A DNA stretch of 36,976 bases, taken from NCBI GenBank assembly GCA_900299005.1, contig OMID01000097.1, forward strand, positions 1-36,976. The letters run 5' to 3'. The number at the start of each line of letters is the position of its first letter. Position 1 is the first letter of the stretch. Positions 18,704 to 26,596 of this stretch are shown here, piece by piece. The translations under genes and the position numbers were made by a program. The notes beneath the pieces are model-generated. The model had not been told where the DNA came from. It saw only the letters and a program-made list of their open reading frames with translations, and did no database searches. The DNA is from Oxalobacteraceae bacterium (GTDB taxonomy: Bacteria > Pseudomonadota > Gammaproteobacteria > Burkholderiales > Burkholderiaceae_D).

Positions 18704-19402
18704 ATGCCCTCGCCTGAACACCGGTTGATAGAGCATGGCATTGACGTATCATCTCCGCTTATGAATGTCGAAAAATACCGCTACATTGTCGTCGAAGGCC
18801 CGATCGGTGTCGGCAAGACTAGTCTTGCGCGCCGCATTGCCGCAGAGACTGGCGCCCAAGCACTGCTTGAACAGCCCGAGGAAAACCCGTTTCTCGAGCG
18901 CTTTTACCGAGATGCCGCGCGCTACGCGCTGCCGACCCAGATGTTCTTTCTGTTCCAGCGTATGAATCAGCTTCGCGATCTGGCGCAGACCGATCTGTTT
19001 TCTGCGCCAGTTATCTCTGACTTCCTCATCGATAAAGACCCGATCTTTGCCACGCTGACCCTGGCCGATGATGAACTGAACCTGTATCGGCAAATGTTCG
19101 ATCACTTCAGCCCTGCCGCACCACGCCCCGACCTGGTGGTTTATCTGCAGGCGGCGCCTGCCACTCTGGCTGAGCGCATCAAGCGACGTGGCATGCCATC
19201 CGAGTCCGGCATCTCGGACACTTATCTTGAGCGTCTGTGCGAAAGCTACAGTCGTTTTTTCCACCACTACGACACCACAGCGCTGCTTATCGTGAATGCA
19301 GAAAAATTCAACCCCATCGAGCGCAGCGAAGATTTTGACCTTTTGATGAAGCGTATTGCCGGAATGCGCGGCAAGCGCGAATTTTTTAGCCGCGGAGACT
19401 GA
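18704..19402 (+). CDS. Deoxynucleoside kinase family protein
   Basis: P-loop kinase of the deoxyadenosine/deoxyguanosine kinase family, 232 residues. Walker A is GPIGVGKT (residues 32-39). Further motifs are [37 protein letters not shown] (the DRS-like region) and [20 protein letters not shown]. It presumably phosphorylates deoxynucleosides for salvage. Conserved sequence begins at [10 protein letters not shown], so the second ATG at 18761 (213 residues) is a good alternative; neither start has a strong ribosome site. A gene of this type between folK and panB is common in betaproteobacteria, but why it travels with vitamin genes is unclear. Confidence 0.9.
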   Translation: MPSPEHRLIEHGIDVSSPLMNVEKYRYIVVEGPIGVGKTSLARRIAAETGAQALLEQPEENPFLERFYRDAARYALPTQMFFLFQRMNQLRDLAQTDLFSAPVISDFLIDKDPIFATLTLADDELNLYRQMFDHFSPAAPRPDLVVYLQAAPATLAERIKRRGMPSESGISDTYLERLCESYSRFFHHYDTTALLIVNAEKFNPIERSEDFDLLMKRIAGMRGKREFFSRGD

Positions 19403-19407
19403 ACACG

Positions 19408-20253
19408 ATGACGACCGATACCGGGAAAAATGATAACCACAGCGCGACCGCTGCGCCCACCCGAAAAAAACGCACGACATCACTGCTGGCTGGCATGCGC
19501 GAACAGAACGACAAAATCACGATGCTCACCTGCTACGATGCCAGCTTCGCCAGCCTCATGGATGAGGCCGGCATCGATATCATCCTAGTCGGCGATTCTC
19601 TGGGCATGGTGGTGCAGGGACATGGGACAACGTTGCCGGTGAGCGTAGACGATATTGCGTATCACACGGCCTGTGTGGCGCGAGGCGTGCGCACGACGAT
19701 GGTGTTGGCCGACCTGCCCTTTGCCTCCTACTTGACGCCGGAGCAGGCAATGACGAACGCTGCACGACTGATGCGCGCAGGTGCCGAAATGGTAAAACTC
19801 GAGGGAGGCCGCTGGCTGGCACCCACGGTGCAGCTTCTCACAGAGCGAGGCATACCCGTGTGTGCTCACCTGGGACTGACGCCTCAATCGGTACATCAGC
19901 TGGGTGGATTCCGAGTGCAGGGAAAAACGAGCGCAGCGGCCGACAGCCTGCTTGCCGATGCGCGAGCCTTGCAGGAGGCCGGGGCTTCCCTGCTCGTGCT
20001 CGAGGCGATTCCGGCCGCGCTGGGGACTGCGGTCACCAGCGCTTTGCGCATACCCACCATAGGCATAGGCGCCGGTGCTGAATGCTCGGGTCAGGTACTG
20101 GTGATGCATGACATGCTCGGCGTGTTCCCAGGACATCGGCCGAAATTCGTCCGAGATTTCATGGAGGGCCACACCCGTGTTGCCGATGCCTTCAGCGCTT
20201 ATGTGCAGGCGGTGAAATCACACCAGTTCCCCGGCCCGGAACATTGCTTCTGA
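19408..20253 (+). CDS. panB: 3-methyl-2-oxobutanoate hydroxymethyltransferase
   Basis: Ketopantoate hydroxymethyltransferase, first committed step of pantothenate and CoA synthesis; it transfers a hydroxymethyl group from 5,10-methylene-tetrahydrofolate to 2-oxoisovalerate. It has 281 residues. The TIM-barrel motifs are [20 protein letters not shown] (about 38-57), [12 protein letters not shown] (61-72), DLPF at 102-105 and KLEGG (130-134). [21 protein letters not shown] follows near the C terminus. A 20-residue polar, basic N-terminal extension precedes the core. It starts five bases after the kinase gene and is the last gene of this run. Its folate-dependent reaction links it loosely to folK. 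Confidence 0.96.
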   Translation: MTTDTGKNDNHSATAAPTRKKRTTSLLAGMREQNDKITMLTCYDASFASLMDEAGIDIILVGDSLGMVVQGHGTTLPVSVDDIAYHTACVARGVRTTMVLADLPFASYLTPEQAMTNAARLMRAGAEMVKLEGGRWLAPTVQLLTERGIPVCAHLGLTPQSVHQLGGFRVQGKTSAAADSLLADARALQEAGASLLVLEAIPAALGTAVTSALRIPTIGIGAGAECSGQVLVMHDMLGVFPGHRPKFVRDFMEGHTRVADAFSAYVQAVKSHQFPGPEHCF

Positions 20254-20264
20254 AGGTTTTGCCT

Positions 20265-20936
20265 TCAAGCCTCGCGGTCGTAGCGCGCCAGACTAGCCGC
20301 CACTTGCACTGGCAATGACCCCACCTCGCTAACCGCCAGCCCGAGATCGCGCACTAGACCATCCTCGAGGCTGTACACCCAGGCGTGCACGGTCAAGTCC
20401 TGTCCACGTTCCCATGCGTCCTGCACGATAGTTGTCTGACAAACATTGATCACTTGTTCGATCACATTTAATTCGCACAAACGATCTCTGCGCTCCTGCA
20501 CAGGCAGACTATCGGGAAAGTAATACCAGTGCTTCAAATGAACGTCTTGCACATGTCGTAACCAGTTATCAGCCAGACCGACACGCCGCTTATCCATCGC
20601 AGCCTGCACACCCGAGCACCCATAGTGGCCGCAGACGATCACATGCTTCACCCCGAGCACATCAATCGCAAACTGCAGTACTGACAAACTGTTGAGATCG
20701 GTATGCACCACCACGTTCGCGACATTCCTGTGCACGAAGAGCTCACCGGGCTCCAGACCCACGATCGTATTCGCCGGTACACGACTATCAGAGCAGCCTA
20801 TCCATAAAAATTCAGGCGACTGCTGGGAGACCAGTTTCTCAAAATACGCTGGGTCGCGAGCCAACATCGACGCCGCCCACTCTTTATTGTTGGCCACTAG
20901 TTGGCGCAAAGCCTTGTCAATTTTTTTTTCTCTCAT
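20265..20936 (-). CDS. can: Beta-class carbonic anhydrase
   Basis: Zinc enzyme that interconverts CO2 and bicarbonate in the cytoplasm. With the ATG at 20936 it has 223 residues. The zinc ligands are C48, D50 (CSDSR, with R52), H104 and C107 (HYGCSG). The start of the beta-CA fold is seen as FLWIGCSDSRVP, and the next block is ELFVHRNVANVV. A TTG five codons upstream is possible but the ATG gives the conserved MREKKIDKAL. It is convergent with panB, with only 11 bases between stops; a small GAAGG/CCTTC hairpin spans that junction. The gene symbol rests on similarity to E. coli Can. Confidence 0.93.
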   Translation of the reverse strand: MREKKIDKALRQLVANNKEWAASMLARDPAYFEKLVSQQSPEFLWIGCSDSRVPANTIVGLEPGELFVHRNVANVVVHTDLNSLSVLQFAIDVLGVKHVIVCGHYGCSGVQAAMDKRRVGLADNWLRHVQDVHLKHWYYFPDSLPVQERRDRLCELNVIEQVINVCQTTIVQDAWERGQDLTVHAWVYSLEDGLVRDLGLAVSEVGSLPVQVAASLARYDREA

Positions 20937-21508
20937 TCCAAACCCCGGCAATCACTGGGCGCATTTTACCAATAACAATTCAATTAAATGCGAAATCAAT
21001 GTTAGTAAAAATTCCCAAGTCACTAATACTTTTTTTAAATAAAAGCTAGTCTCCTAGACTCTGTTGAGCTTGATAGTCAATGATTAAAGACAAAATCACG
21101 CCTTGGCGATTCGTGACTGCCTCAAGCTGGGCAGTCACTAGCCACCATGCGATATGACCTTTCAAGCAAAGAAACAAGCCTATGCAACGTGAGGTTGACT
21201 TTCCTGCTATCTCGTAAGCTTGGAGGTAAGGCAACCGAACTGTTGAGAATGCCGACACTGCGGCTCTTGCGGATGCAGGGCGGCGTATGGCCGTAGTCAA
21301 GGACCGCCTAACGAGACAGGTTCTTCGTTTATTAACCTATTTATCCGACTGCCTGGAAGTACTGACTCAACAAAGCAGAACATTGCTTTGGAAAAGCAAT
21401 GGCGCTGATGATGATGTTTTTTGCTCTTGTATCGCCCCGGCGCACGGGGTCGCCAGACCTGACGCATCCGGTCGGCACCTCCAGAAGTCGATTGCAAAGG
21501 AGAATCCC
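20937..21508. promoter_or_regulatory. Long AT-rich leader between can and rpfF, with hairpins
   Basis: About 570 bases between divergent can and rpfF. The first 120 bases are very AT-rich and likely hold both promoters. A perfect 9-base inverted repeat GTGACTGCC/GGCAGTCAC lies at 21113-21121 and 21130-21138. A second perfect one, CATTGCTTT-GGA-AAAGCAATG, lies at 21381-21401, about 110 bases before the rpfF start. An open frame on the minus strand (21046-21300, 84 codons) resembles no known protein and has no clear ribosome site, so I do not call it a gene. The hairpins could be operators, attenuators or remnants. Confidence 0.4.
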
Positions 21509-22462
21509 ATGCTAGACGTCGCTACCAACGTAATCAATAAAACCAACAGATCAGAATTTTATTCGCCTCCACGGCGGCAATATCAGCAGATTACACAAGA
21601 ATACGATCCGTCGCTCAAAGCGCTCTGGACCTACATGACCCCTGTCAGCATTCCTTGTTTCAATCAGAATCTGGTCGAGGAAATTCATCACAGCTTTCAT
21701 GTGCTTGACGAGAAAAAAGGCCATTTCCAAAAAGAGGACAATTGGTATCCAGTGAACTACAGCGTGATTGCCTCCCGACACCCTAAGGTATTTAATCTTG
21801 GAGGTGATCTCGCCTTGTTCATTAGTCTTATCCGCGAGAAAAACAAAGCAGCCCTAATGCACTACGCACGCCTTTGCGTCGAAGCGCTCTATGTCCGACT
21901 GATCAATTTCAATTCGACAGTAATCACGATATCCGTGGTTCAGGGGGATGCCTTGGGGGGTGGATTTGAATTTGCGCTGTCAAGCAATATCATCATTGCT
22001 GAACAAGGGACACGGCTGGGCTTCCCAGAAATTCTTTTTAGTATGTTTCCTGGCATGGGCGCCTACAGTTTCCTGTTGCGCAAAGTAGGGATGCGTATTA
22101 CTGAAGATTTGATCACCAGCGGGAATACCTACAAAGCTGAAGATTTGTACAAGTTGGGCGTTATTGATTTTGTTGCGCCCACTGGCGAGGGGAAAAATCT
22201 TGCGAATGATTTAATGCGGAAGCAAGAAAGACAGGCTGCCGCCTTAAAAAATATCTATCAGTGTCGCCAGCTCGTCAATCCGATTACCCATGCCGAACTT
22301 CATCAGGTCATTACCCTGTGGGTCGACGCTGCCATGATGATCAGTGAAAAAGATCTGACGACGATGCGCAGGTTATTGAATTCGCAAAGGTATCAACAAG
22401 ACATACCGTCTTCACCCAAATCGGTGGAGAGATCACATGCCTCGGATTTGGTTGCGGCTTAG
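21509..22462 (+). CDS. rpfF: RpfF-type DSF synthase (crotonase family)
   Basis: Crotonase-fold enzyme that fits RpfF, which makes cis-2-unsaturated fatty acid signals (DSF) from acyl-ACP by dehydration and thioester cleavage. The protein has 317 residues. The oxyanion-hole region is QGDALGGGFEFALSSNIIIA. The two glutamates E154 (GGGFE) and E174 (GFPE) are 20 residues apart, exactly as the catalytic E141 and E161 of Xanthomonas RpfF. PEILFSMFPGMGAYSFL follows, also typical. AAAGGAG precedes the ATG at 21509; the longer frame from 21287 is not conserved. It is some 28 residues longer than Xanthomonas RpfF, partly at the N terminus. A kinase of RpfC type lies nearby on the other strand. Confidence 0.88.
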   Translation: MLDVATNVINKTNRSEFYSPPRRQYQQITQEYDPSLKALWTYMTPVSIPCFNQNLVEEIHHSFHVLDEKKGHFQKEDNWYPVNYSVIASRHPKVFNLGGDLALFISLIREKNKAALMHYARLCVEALYVRLINFNSTVITISVVQGDALGGGFEFALSSNIIIAEQGTRLGFPEILFSMFPGMGAYSFLLRKVGMRITEDLITSGNTYKAEDLYKLGVIDFVAPTGEGKNLANDLMRKQERQAAALKNIYQCRQLVNPITHAELHQVITLWVDAAMMISEKDLTTMRRLLNSQRYQQDIPSSPKSVERSHASDLVAA

Positions 22463-22472
22463 GATAAATCAG

Positions 22473-22495
22473 GGGTGCTCACAACGTGAGCACCC
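22473..22495 (+). terminator. Strong hairpin after rpfF
   Basis: A perfect 10-base stem GGGTGCTCAC/GTGAGCACCC with loop AAC starts ten bases after the rpfF stop. No T tract follows, so it may be a Rho-type end or an RNA-stabilising structure, not a classical intrinsic terminator. A further small hairpin ACGTATC-AAA-GATACGT is at 22558-22574. Confidence 0.6.
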
Positions 22496-22602
22496 TCCAT
22501 TGGTTCGGTCGCACCTGCGATCTCATCAGAAGTCCGCCCAGAAATACAGTCTGGGATACGTATCAAAGATACGTTCAGGGCTATGTTCGAAGATTCATTT
22601 AA

Positions 22603-22727
22603 GAGGTTCTATCAACATGAGCGCCGCGAAGCAGCGCGATCGCTGGCAGGGCGGGGACGCCGAAGACAGTACAGAGGTTCGTCAAGGCGCCCCAACGCAG
22701 CCAGTGGCATTTTGATAGAGCCTCTAA
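22603..22727. mobile_element. Small MITE-like element with terminal inverted repeats
   Basis: About 125 bases between rpfF and the next gene. The left end GAGGTTCTATCAACATG (22603-22619) and the right end (22708-22724, reverse complement GAGGCTCTATCAAAATG) pair at 15 of 17 positions. A 12-base direct repeat AGATTCATTTAA flanks it at 22591-22602 and 22728-22739, as a target-site duplication would. The left 60 bases recur at 12996-13055 with five mismatches. The element is GC-rich inside AT-rich surroundings. No transposase is present, so it would need one supplied elsewhere. Mobility is inference. Confidence 0.6.
22617..22715 (+). CDS. Possible 32-residue ORF inside the repeat element
   Basis: The ATG in the left terminal repeat opens a frame of 32 codons whose TGA stop lies in the right terminal repeat, so the whole ORF sits within the element. 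It begins MSAAKQRDRWQGGDA and is hydrophilic. AAGAGG lies about ten bases before the ATG. The related copy at 13010 has the same frame start with one amino-acid change (D to G) and one silent change, but then diverges. It may be a real peptide, the truncated start of a longer protein, or chance; I do not recognise it. Confidence 0.25.
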   Translation: MSAAKQRDRWQGGDAEDSTEVRQGAPTQPVAF

Positions 22728-22755
22728 AGATTCATTTAAAAATTCATTGATAAAT

Positions 22756-22793
22756 CCATTTTTAGAAGTAGCCTGGGCTATCTCTAAAAATGG
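22756..22793 (-). terminator. Hairpin terminator of the diiron-oxidase-like gene
   Basis: Inverted repeat CCATTTTTAGA (22756-22766) and TCTAAAAATGG (22783-22793), continued inwards by TAGCC/GGCTA around a two-base loop. It lies 13 bases beyond the stop of the minus-strand gene at 22807. The stem ends in A/T-rich arms, and the structure is nearly symmetric, so it may serve both converging genes. Confidence 0.65.
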
Positions 22794-22806
22794 AATAATT
22801 TACAGA

Positions 22807-23508
22807 TTAGGCCGCCACAAATTGATCATTCATTTGTTTTGCATCGCAGATGGGTTGCTCAACACCTTTTTTCTTGAAACCAATGATGTTTTTGAATAAA
22901 TAGAAATTCGTGGAAATACTATTTAGCAGGATTAAATGCTGTGTCTGATCGAGCATCAGAAAAAGATGGTTTAATTTCTCGGTATGGTCTTCATCGAGCT
23001 TGGCATGAGAATCCAGAAAATTGAAACCCTGATCCACTTTTCTTCCCATGGACGCAGAAACTGATTGAGCAATACGGCCCCCATACACAAAAGCCAGAGT
23101 CTCCAGTACATAAATCATGCCGAGCACATGGACGGGATTGGTTGAGGCGTAATGATAGTTATAAGCCAACATCGCTTGCACGGGCGATTCAGGCGTTCGC
23201 GAGGGGACGCCAGAAACATCGACATCGAACGCACGAAGGTCATTCAAGACGAGATGCTCATGATCACGCTCCTCAAAGATATGATCATATAAATAGCGTC
23301 TGATGATGTCATAGCGGTCGGCACACCAGCCCGCTGCACAGGCCATCATGGGACAGAAGTTCGAGACCACAGGATACAGCTTCAACAAAAAGCCGATGTA
23401 CTGGTCCTTACTCAAAGAACCAGAAAGCATCGCCTGCATTTGAGGCAAGGCATCTATTTCTTCACAAGACTGCCGAATAAGTTCATCTAATTTATCTGAA
23501 AAATTCAT
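22807..23508 (-). CDS. Heme-oxygenase-like diiron oxidase candidate (iron-containing redox enzyme family)
   Basis: A 233-residue all-helical protein of the heme-oxygenase-like/TenA/PqqC fold (PF14518-like). The six-ligand pattern of heme-oxygenase-like diiron oxidases is visible: E80-x2-H83 (EERDH), E136 (YVLETLAF), and H168-x3-D172-x2-H175 (SHAKLDEDH). Known members such as UndA (fatty-acid decarboxylase) and SznF or BesC use this set to bind two irons and activate O2. No signal peptide is present. A strong GGGAGTAGGGA precedes the ATG. It lies between rpfF (convergent) and rpfC (same strand), so a role in making, modifying or removing a fatty-acid signal is an attractive guess. The substrate cannot be read from sequence; a TenA-like or PqqC-like role is less likely. 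Confidence 0.75.
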   Translation of the reverse strand: MNFSDKLDELIRQSCEEIDALPQMQAMLSGSLSKDQYIGFLLKLYPVVSNFCPMMACAAGWCADRYDIIRRYLYDHIFEERDHEHLVLNDLRAFDVDVSGVPSRTPESPVQAMLAYNYHYASTNPVHVLGMIYVLETLAFVYGGRIAQSVSASMGRKVDQGFNFLDSHAKLDEDHTEKLNHLFLMLDQTQHLILLNSISTNFYLFKNIIGFKKKGVEQPICDAKQMNDQFVAA

Positions 23509-23957
23509 TCCCTACTCCCTGTGTTTAAATCAAAAAATTGATGATGACTGTCTCACGATCCTACAATGCCGAGATACGGCAAAATACTGCCAACGTATCT
23601 GAAGGCCTAGAGACAGACAATTGGTACGTGACACTTTGAAGCAATCCAACTTGTCTCAAAACTTTTTCGTTACAGGCCTGAAAAATGATAGGGTGAGCTT
23701 ACGGTTTTTCAAAAATCCCATAATTTTTCATAATATTGATCACCACTGAGTGATTTTTCTAAGGAAGTATTGATGAATTAAACATCGCATAATTTCTCCT
23801 TTGGGGAATAGCTGCAAGCCTTTGATGTAGCAGGCTACTACGTCGCGCAGCAATGCTGGCTCGTCAGCCCATGGGAGGGGTTTTCAGCATCTTCCCAAAG
23901 CCAACAGGGCGTCGTATTAGTCACTCAAGCAGCAGAACATTTTTTCTGCAATTCATC
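23509..23957. other. Intergenic region upstream of the diiron-oxidase-like gene
   Basis: 449 bases, AT-rich for the most part, between the stop of the sensor kinase and the start of the oxidase-like gene, both on the minus strand. The length suggests that the oxidase gene has its own promoter. A short palindrome GTAGC-AG-GCTAC lies near 23827-23838. No open frame of note, no clear terminator behind the kinase and no recognised operator is seen. Confidence 0.4.
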
Positions 23958-26501
23958 TCAGGATCGCTTTAGCAGAGATGTTAAAGATCGCTGCTGACGC
24001 AGTTGTCGATATTCCTCCAGCTCTTCACAAAGTCGCATAAATATCTTCCTCAGTTGTTGCATGATTTCTGCCGGATAAACTTCAGTGATTGAGATATCCA
24101 GCTTTTCGAGCCGTCTGCAAGCGTTTTTCATGGCAACCGCACCAATGCTCAGCGCCGACCCTTTGAGTGCATGGACAACTTCTCTAAACACATCCATGTC
24201 CTGCGCCAACATCGATTGCTCCAGCGCGTCAAGCATCCGGCGATTCTCCGTGATGAACTCAACGATTAACTCATCCAGAAAATAGAGGTCACTGCTCATT
24301 TGCTCAATGCCGGCCAGGGCTTGCGGGTTAAGAATGGCCTCACCATCCAACAGGAGCACAGGTCGACGTAAAGGAATCACTGTGCGACTCTCTGAACGTG
24401 GAAACATTTGTCGAAAGCGGCCTATCAGGCGGTCGAGCGTGTTGAGGAATAAATCAACTTGTATGGGTTTAGGCAAAAACTCATCGGCCCCGGCATCAAT
24501 GCTCTCTTGGCGAGCCTCCGTCGTTACATTCGCGGAAAACATGATGATGGGCACTCTTCCAGATTGCCCATGCATCAATCGACATAATCTGGCAACATCA
24601 GGGCCCGCGACTACCGGCATATTCATATCGAGAACGATTGCATCGAAAATCCGTTTGTCCACGATATCAAGAGCTTCCTCACCATCCTTGGCCAAGGTGC
24701 AGCGATGACCCGCTCGCTCCAGTATCTTCTGCAGGACTTTGCGGTTAGTGGGATTGTCTTCGGCCACGAGAATTTCGTAACCTGATAATTCGGTGTTCGG
24801 AATCGCCGGTGAAGCGTCCGGCAAGGGGGAGTCCGCAAGCTCTGCGCTGCTGGCATTAGCCTTGCTTCGATTAAGATCATTTATGTGAGCATGCAGAAGA
24901 TTTTCCAGAAATTCTTTTATAACGGGCAGGGATAGTACCGAGTAGAGTCCGGCCACATCCATCAGGGAATCGAGGTCGTTATGGGTCTGTTCATCCTCGC
25001 TTAAAAGGACGATAGTGACCTTCCCCTGAGGCGACGCCTTTCGCAGGGAATCGGTATCCCGGCGGATCATGCTCGCGTACGCCAGAGCAGACTGCGATTC
25101 CTGACGTGTCACGCCAAGAAAAACCAGACGTATCGGATGCCCGGTCAGCAGGGCTTGCTCAAGCAGTGCAACGGCCTCAGTGCTTGTGTGAGCAAGCGCA
25201 GGCGCTTTACTGCCGAGATGTGCCAAAGAGTCGAGCAGGTTTTCATACGTACCGCCGGGTGCGACGACCAAAGGTCTGACCACCTCAAAAGAATCAAAGA
25301 TATGGAGAACTGATTGCTCCGAACGACAGAACTCCAGCTCGAACCAGAAGGTACTTCCCTCACCCTGCGTGCTCTCAAATCCTATGCTGCCATGCATGAG
25401 TTCGACAAGCTGCTTACAGATGGTGGTTCCCAGACCTGTTCCACCAAACCGCCTTGCTGTCGATTCATCCGCTTGTGTGAAGCTGTCAAAAATTTTGGCT
25501 TTTGCGATCTCAGAGATTCCAATACCCGTATCCTTAATTAGGAAACGCAAGCGAACCGCCGATCCTGATTCGCCCGTTTTCTTTACTCGCAGAGATATCC
25601 TGCCTTGCTCTGTAAATTTGACCGCATTACCCAGCAGATTGACAAGTATTTGACGCAAATGATGGGGATCACCCTCAATCCAATAGGGTACATTTTCAGC
25701 GATGCTATGGTGTAGTTCAATTTGAAAAGGATCGATTTGGTAGGAAAAGATGTCCTGTATCCCTTGTATCAACTGATACAAGTCGAAAGACACATTTTCG
25801 ACGCACATTTTTCCTGCTTCAATTTTCGAGAAATCGAGCACATCTTCAATCTGTGACAACATCACCTTCGAGGTATTCGTCATGGAATTGATTATGTCTC
25901 TCTGTTCTCTATCTAGGGGTGTGCTTTTCAATAGATCGACCATACCGATGATGGCATTGAGTGGGGTGCGCAGCTCATGACTGACCGAGCAGATAAACGT
26001 GCGCTTTGCCTGATTTGCCTCCTCTGCACGATCTAACGCATTTCGCAAGCGATTTACAAAAGTGTTGAAATAAAGCGTAATCAGCAAGGTGCCAAGCCAC
26101 AAACCGAGCGACAATCCTAACTCTTCATACCAGTAGGGCAGCATGAAAATCACGAAGCCAAAACTCAGCAGTGACGTTCCTAGCGTGATGAATAAATATT
26201 TGGTGCCAAACCGAAATCCATAGCCGATGATGATCCACTGGTACAAAAAAAACAGTGGCGCCGCCTTGCTTTCGGCAATGATGAACAAGTAGGTCAGGGT
26301 TCCTACATCGAGAATGATCGCAGTAACACGACGTGATGGTTTTTCGCCTGGCCAGATCAGAACCCAAATCGTCAGCGCGGTGGCGATTACGACAAATCCG
26401 AGCAACACGCATACCGGATCAAGATGAAAGCCCAGTGTGTCGAAATTCCCCGGAAAGACAGCTCTTGAGAAATAGATCAACAAAGCCATGCCGATCAACA
26501 C
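23958..26501 (-). CDS. rpfC: RpfC-type hybrid sensor histidine kinase (N terminus frame-disrupted)
   Basis: DSF sensor of RpfC type, 847 residues from the GTG at 26501. Five or six membrane helices (residues 1-146) form the input domain. HisKA has H175 in SVSHELRTP; HATPase shows N292 (NLLGNAVKF), DTGIGI (324-329) and GGTGLGT. Residues 405-540 look like a receiver that lost its aspartate. A true receiver follows (576-690, EDN at 581-583, D625, K678), then an HPt domain with H777 (VVHALKGSA). The reading frame continues before the GTG as RLNAIVDLLIGKRDSELEQ, which resembles the RpfC N terminus, but has no start codon; an ATG at 26596 would join it if an A8 tract (26576-26583) had one more base. 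Xanthomonas RpfC has 726 residues. Confidence 0.85.
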   Translation of the reverse strand: MLIGMALLIYFSRAVFPGNFDTLGFHLDPVCVLLGFVVIATALTIWVLIWPGEKPSRRVTAIILDVGTLTYLFIIAESKAAPLFFLYQWIIIGYGFRFGTKYLFITLGTSLLSFGFVIFMLPYWYEELGLSLGLWLGTLLITLYFNTFVNRLRNALDRAEEANQAKRTFICSVSHELRTPLNAIIGMVDLLKSTPLDREQRDIINSMTNTSKVMLSQIEDVLDFSKIEAGKMCVENVSFDLYQLIQGIQDIFSYQIDPFQIELHHSIAENVPYWIEGDPHHLRQILVNLLGNAVKFTEQGRISLRVKKTGESGSAVRLRFLIKDTGIGISEIAKAKIFDSFTQADESTARRFGGTGLGTTICKQLVELMHGSIGFESTQGEGSTFWFELEFCRSEQSVLHIFDSFEVVRPLVVAPGGTYENLLDSLAHLGSKAPALAHTSTEAVALLEQALLTGHPIRLVFLGVTRQESQSALAYASMIRRDTDSLRKASPQGKVTIVLLSEDEQTHNDLDSLMDVAGLYSVLSLPVIKEFLENLLHAHINDLNRSKANASSAELADSPLPDASPAIPNTELSGYEILVAEDNPTNRKVLQKILERAGHRCTLAKDGEEALDIVDKRIFDAIVLDMNMPVVAGPDVARLCRLMHGQSGRVPIIMFSANVTTEARQESIDAGADEFLPKPIQVDLFLNTLDRLIGRFRQMFPRSESRTVIPLRRPVLLLDGEAILNPQALAGIEQMSSDLYFLDELIVEFITENRRMLDALEQSMLAQDMDVFREVVHALKGSALSIGAVAMKNACRRLEKLDISITEVYPAEIMQQLRKIFMRLCEELEEYRQLRQQRSLTSLLKRS

Positions 26502-26596
26502 CCGAATACTTGCCTGTTCGAGCTCGCTGTCGCGCTTACCAATCAGTAAATCGACAATGGCGTTGAGTCTGTGCCAAAAAAAATGAAGGGTCGCAT
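26502..26596 (-). pseudogene. rpfC: Out-of-frame 5' end of rpfC (A8 tract)
   Basis: Reading upstream of the GTG at 26501 in the same frame gives RLNAIVDLLIGKRDSELEQ and on to WHR and FF, with a stop further up but no ATG, GTG or TTG. The ATG at 26594-26596 starts MRPFIFF in the neighbouring frame and meets this sequence at the run of eight A (T on the coding strand) at 26576-26583. One extra base gives a continuous protein of about 879 residues. It may be a sequencing error, a true mutation or a phase-variable tract. Confidence 0.6.

Noticed and set aside
21046-21300. Minus-strand open frame of 84 codons upstream of rpfF
   Set aside because: No ribosome site and no family resemblance; it spans an inverted repeat in a likely regulatory region. 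A transposase remnant cannot be excluded.
24623-24880. Further open frame inside the rpfC-type gene on the same strand
   Set aside because: Out of frame with the kinase, whose receiver motifs cover this stretch in the main frame.
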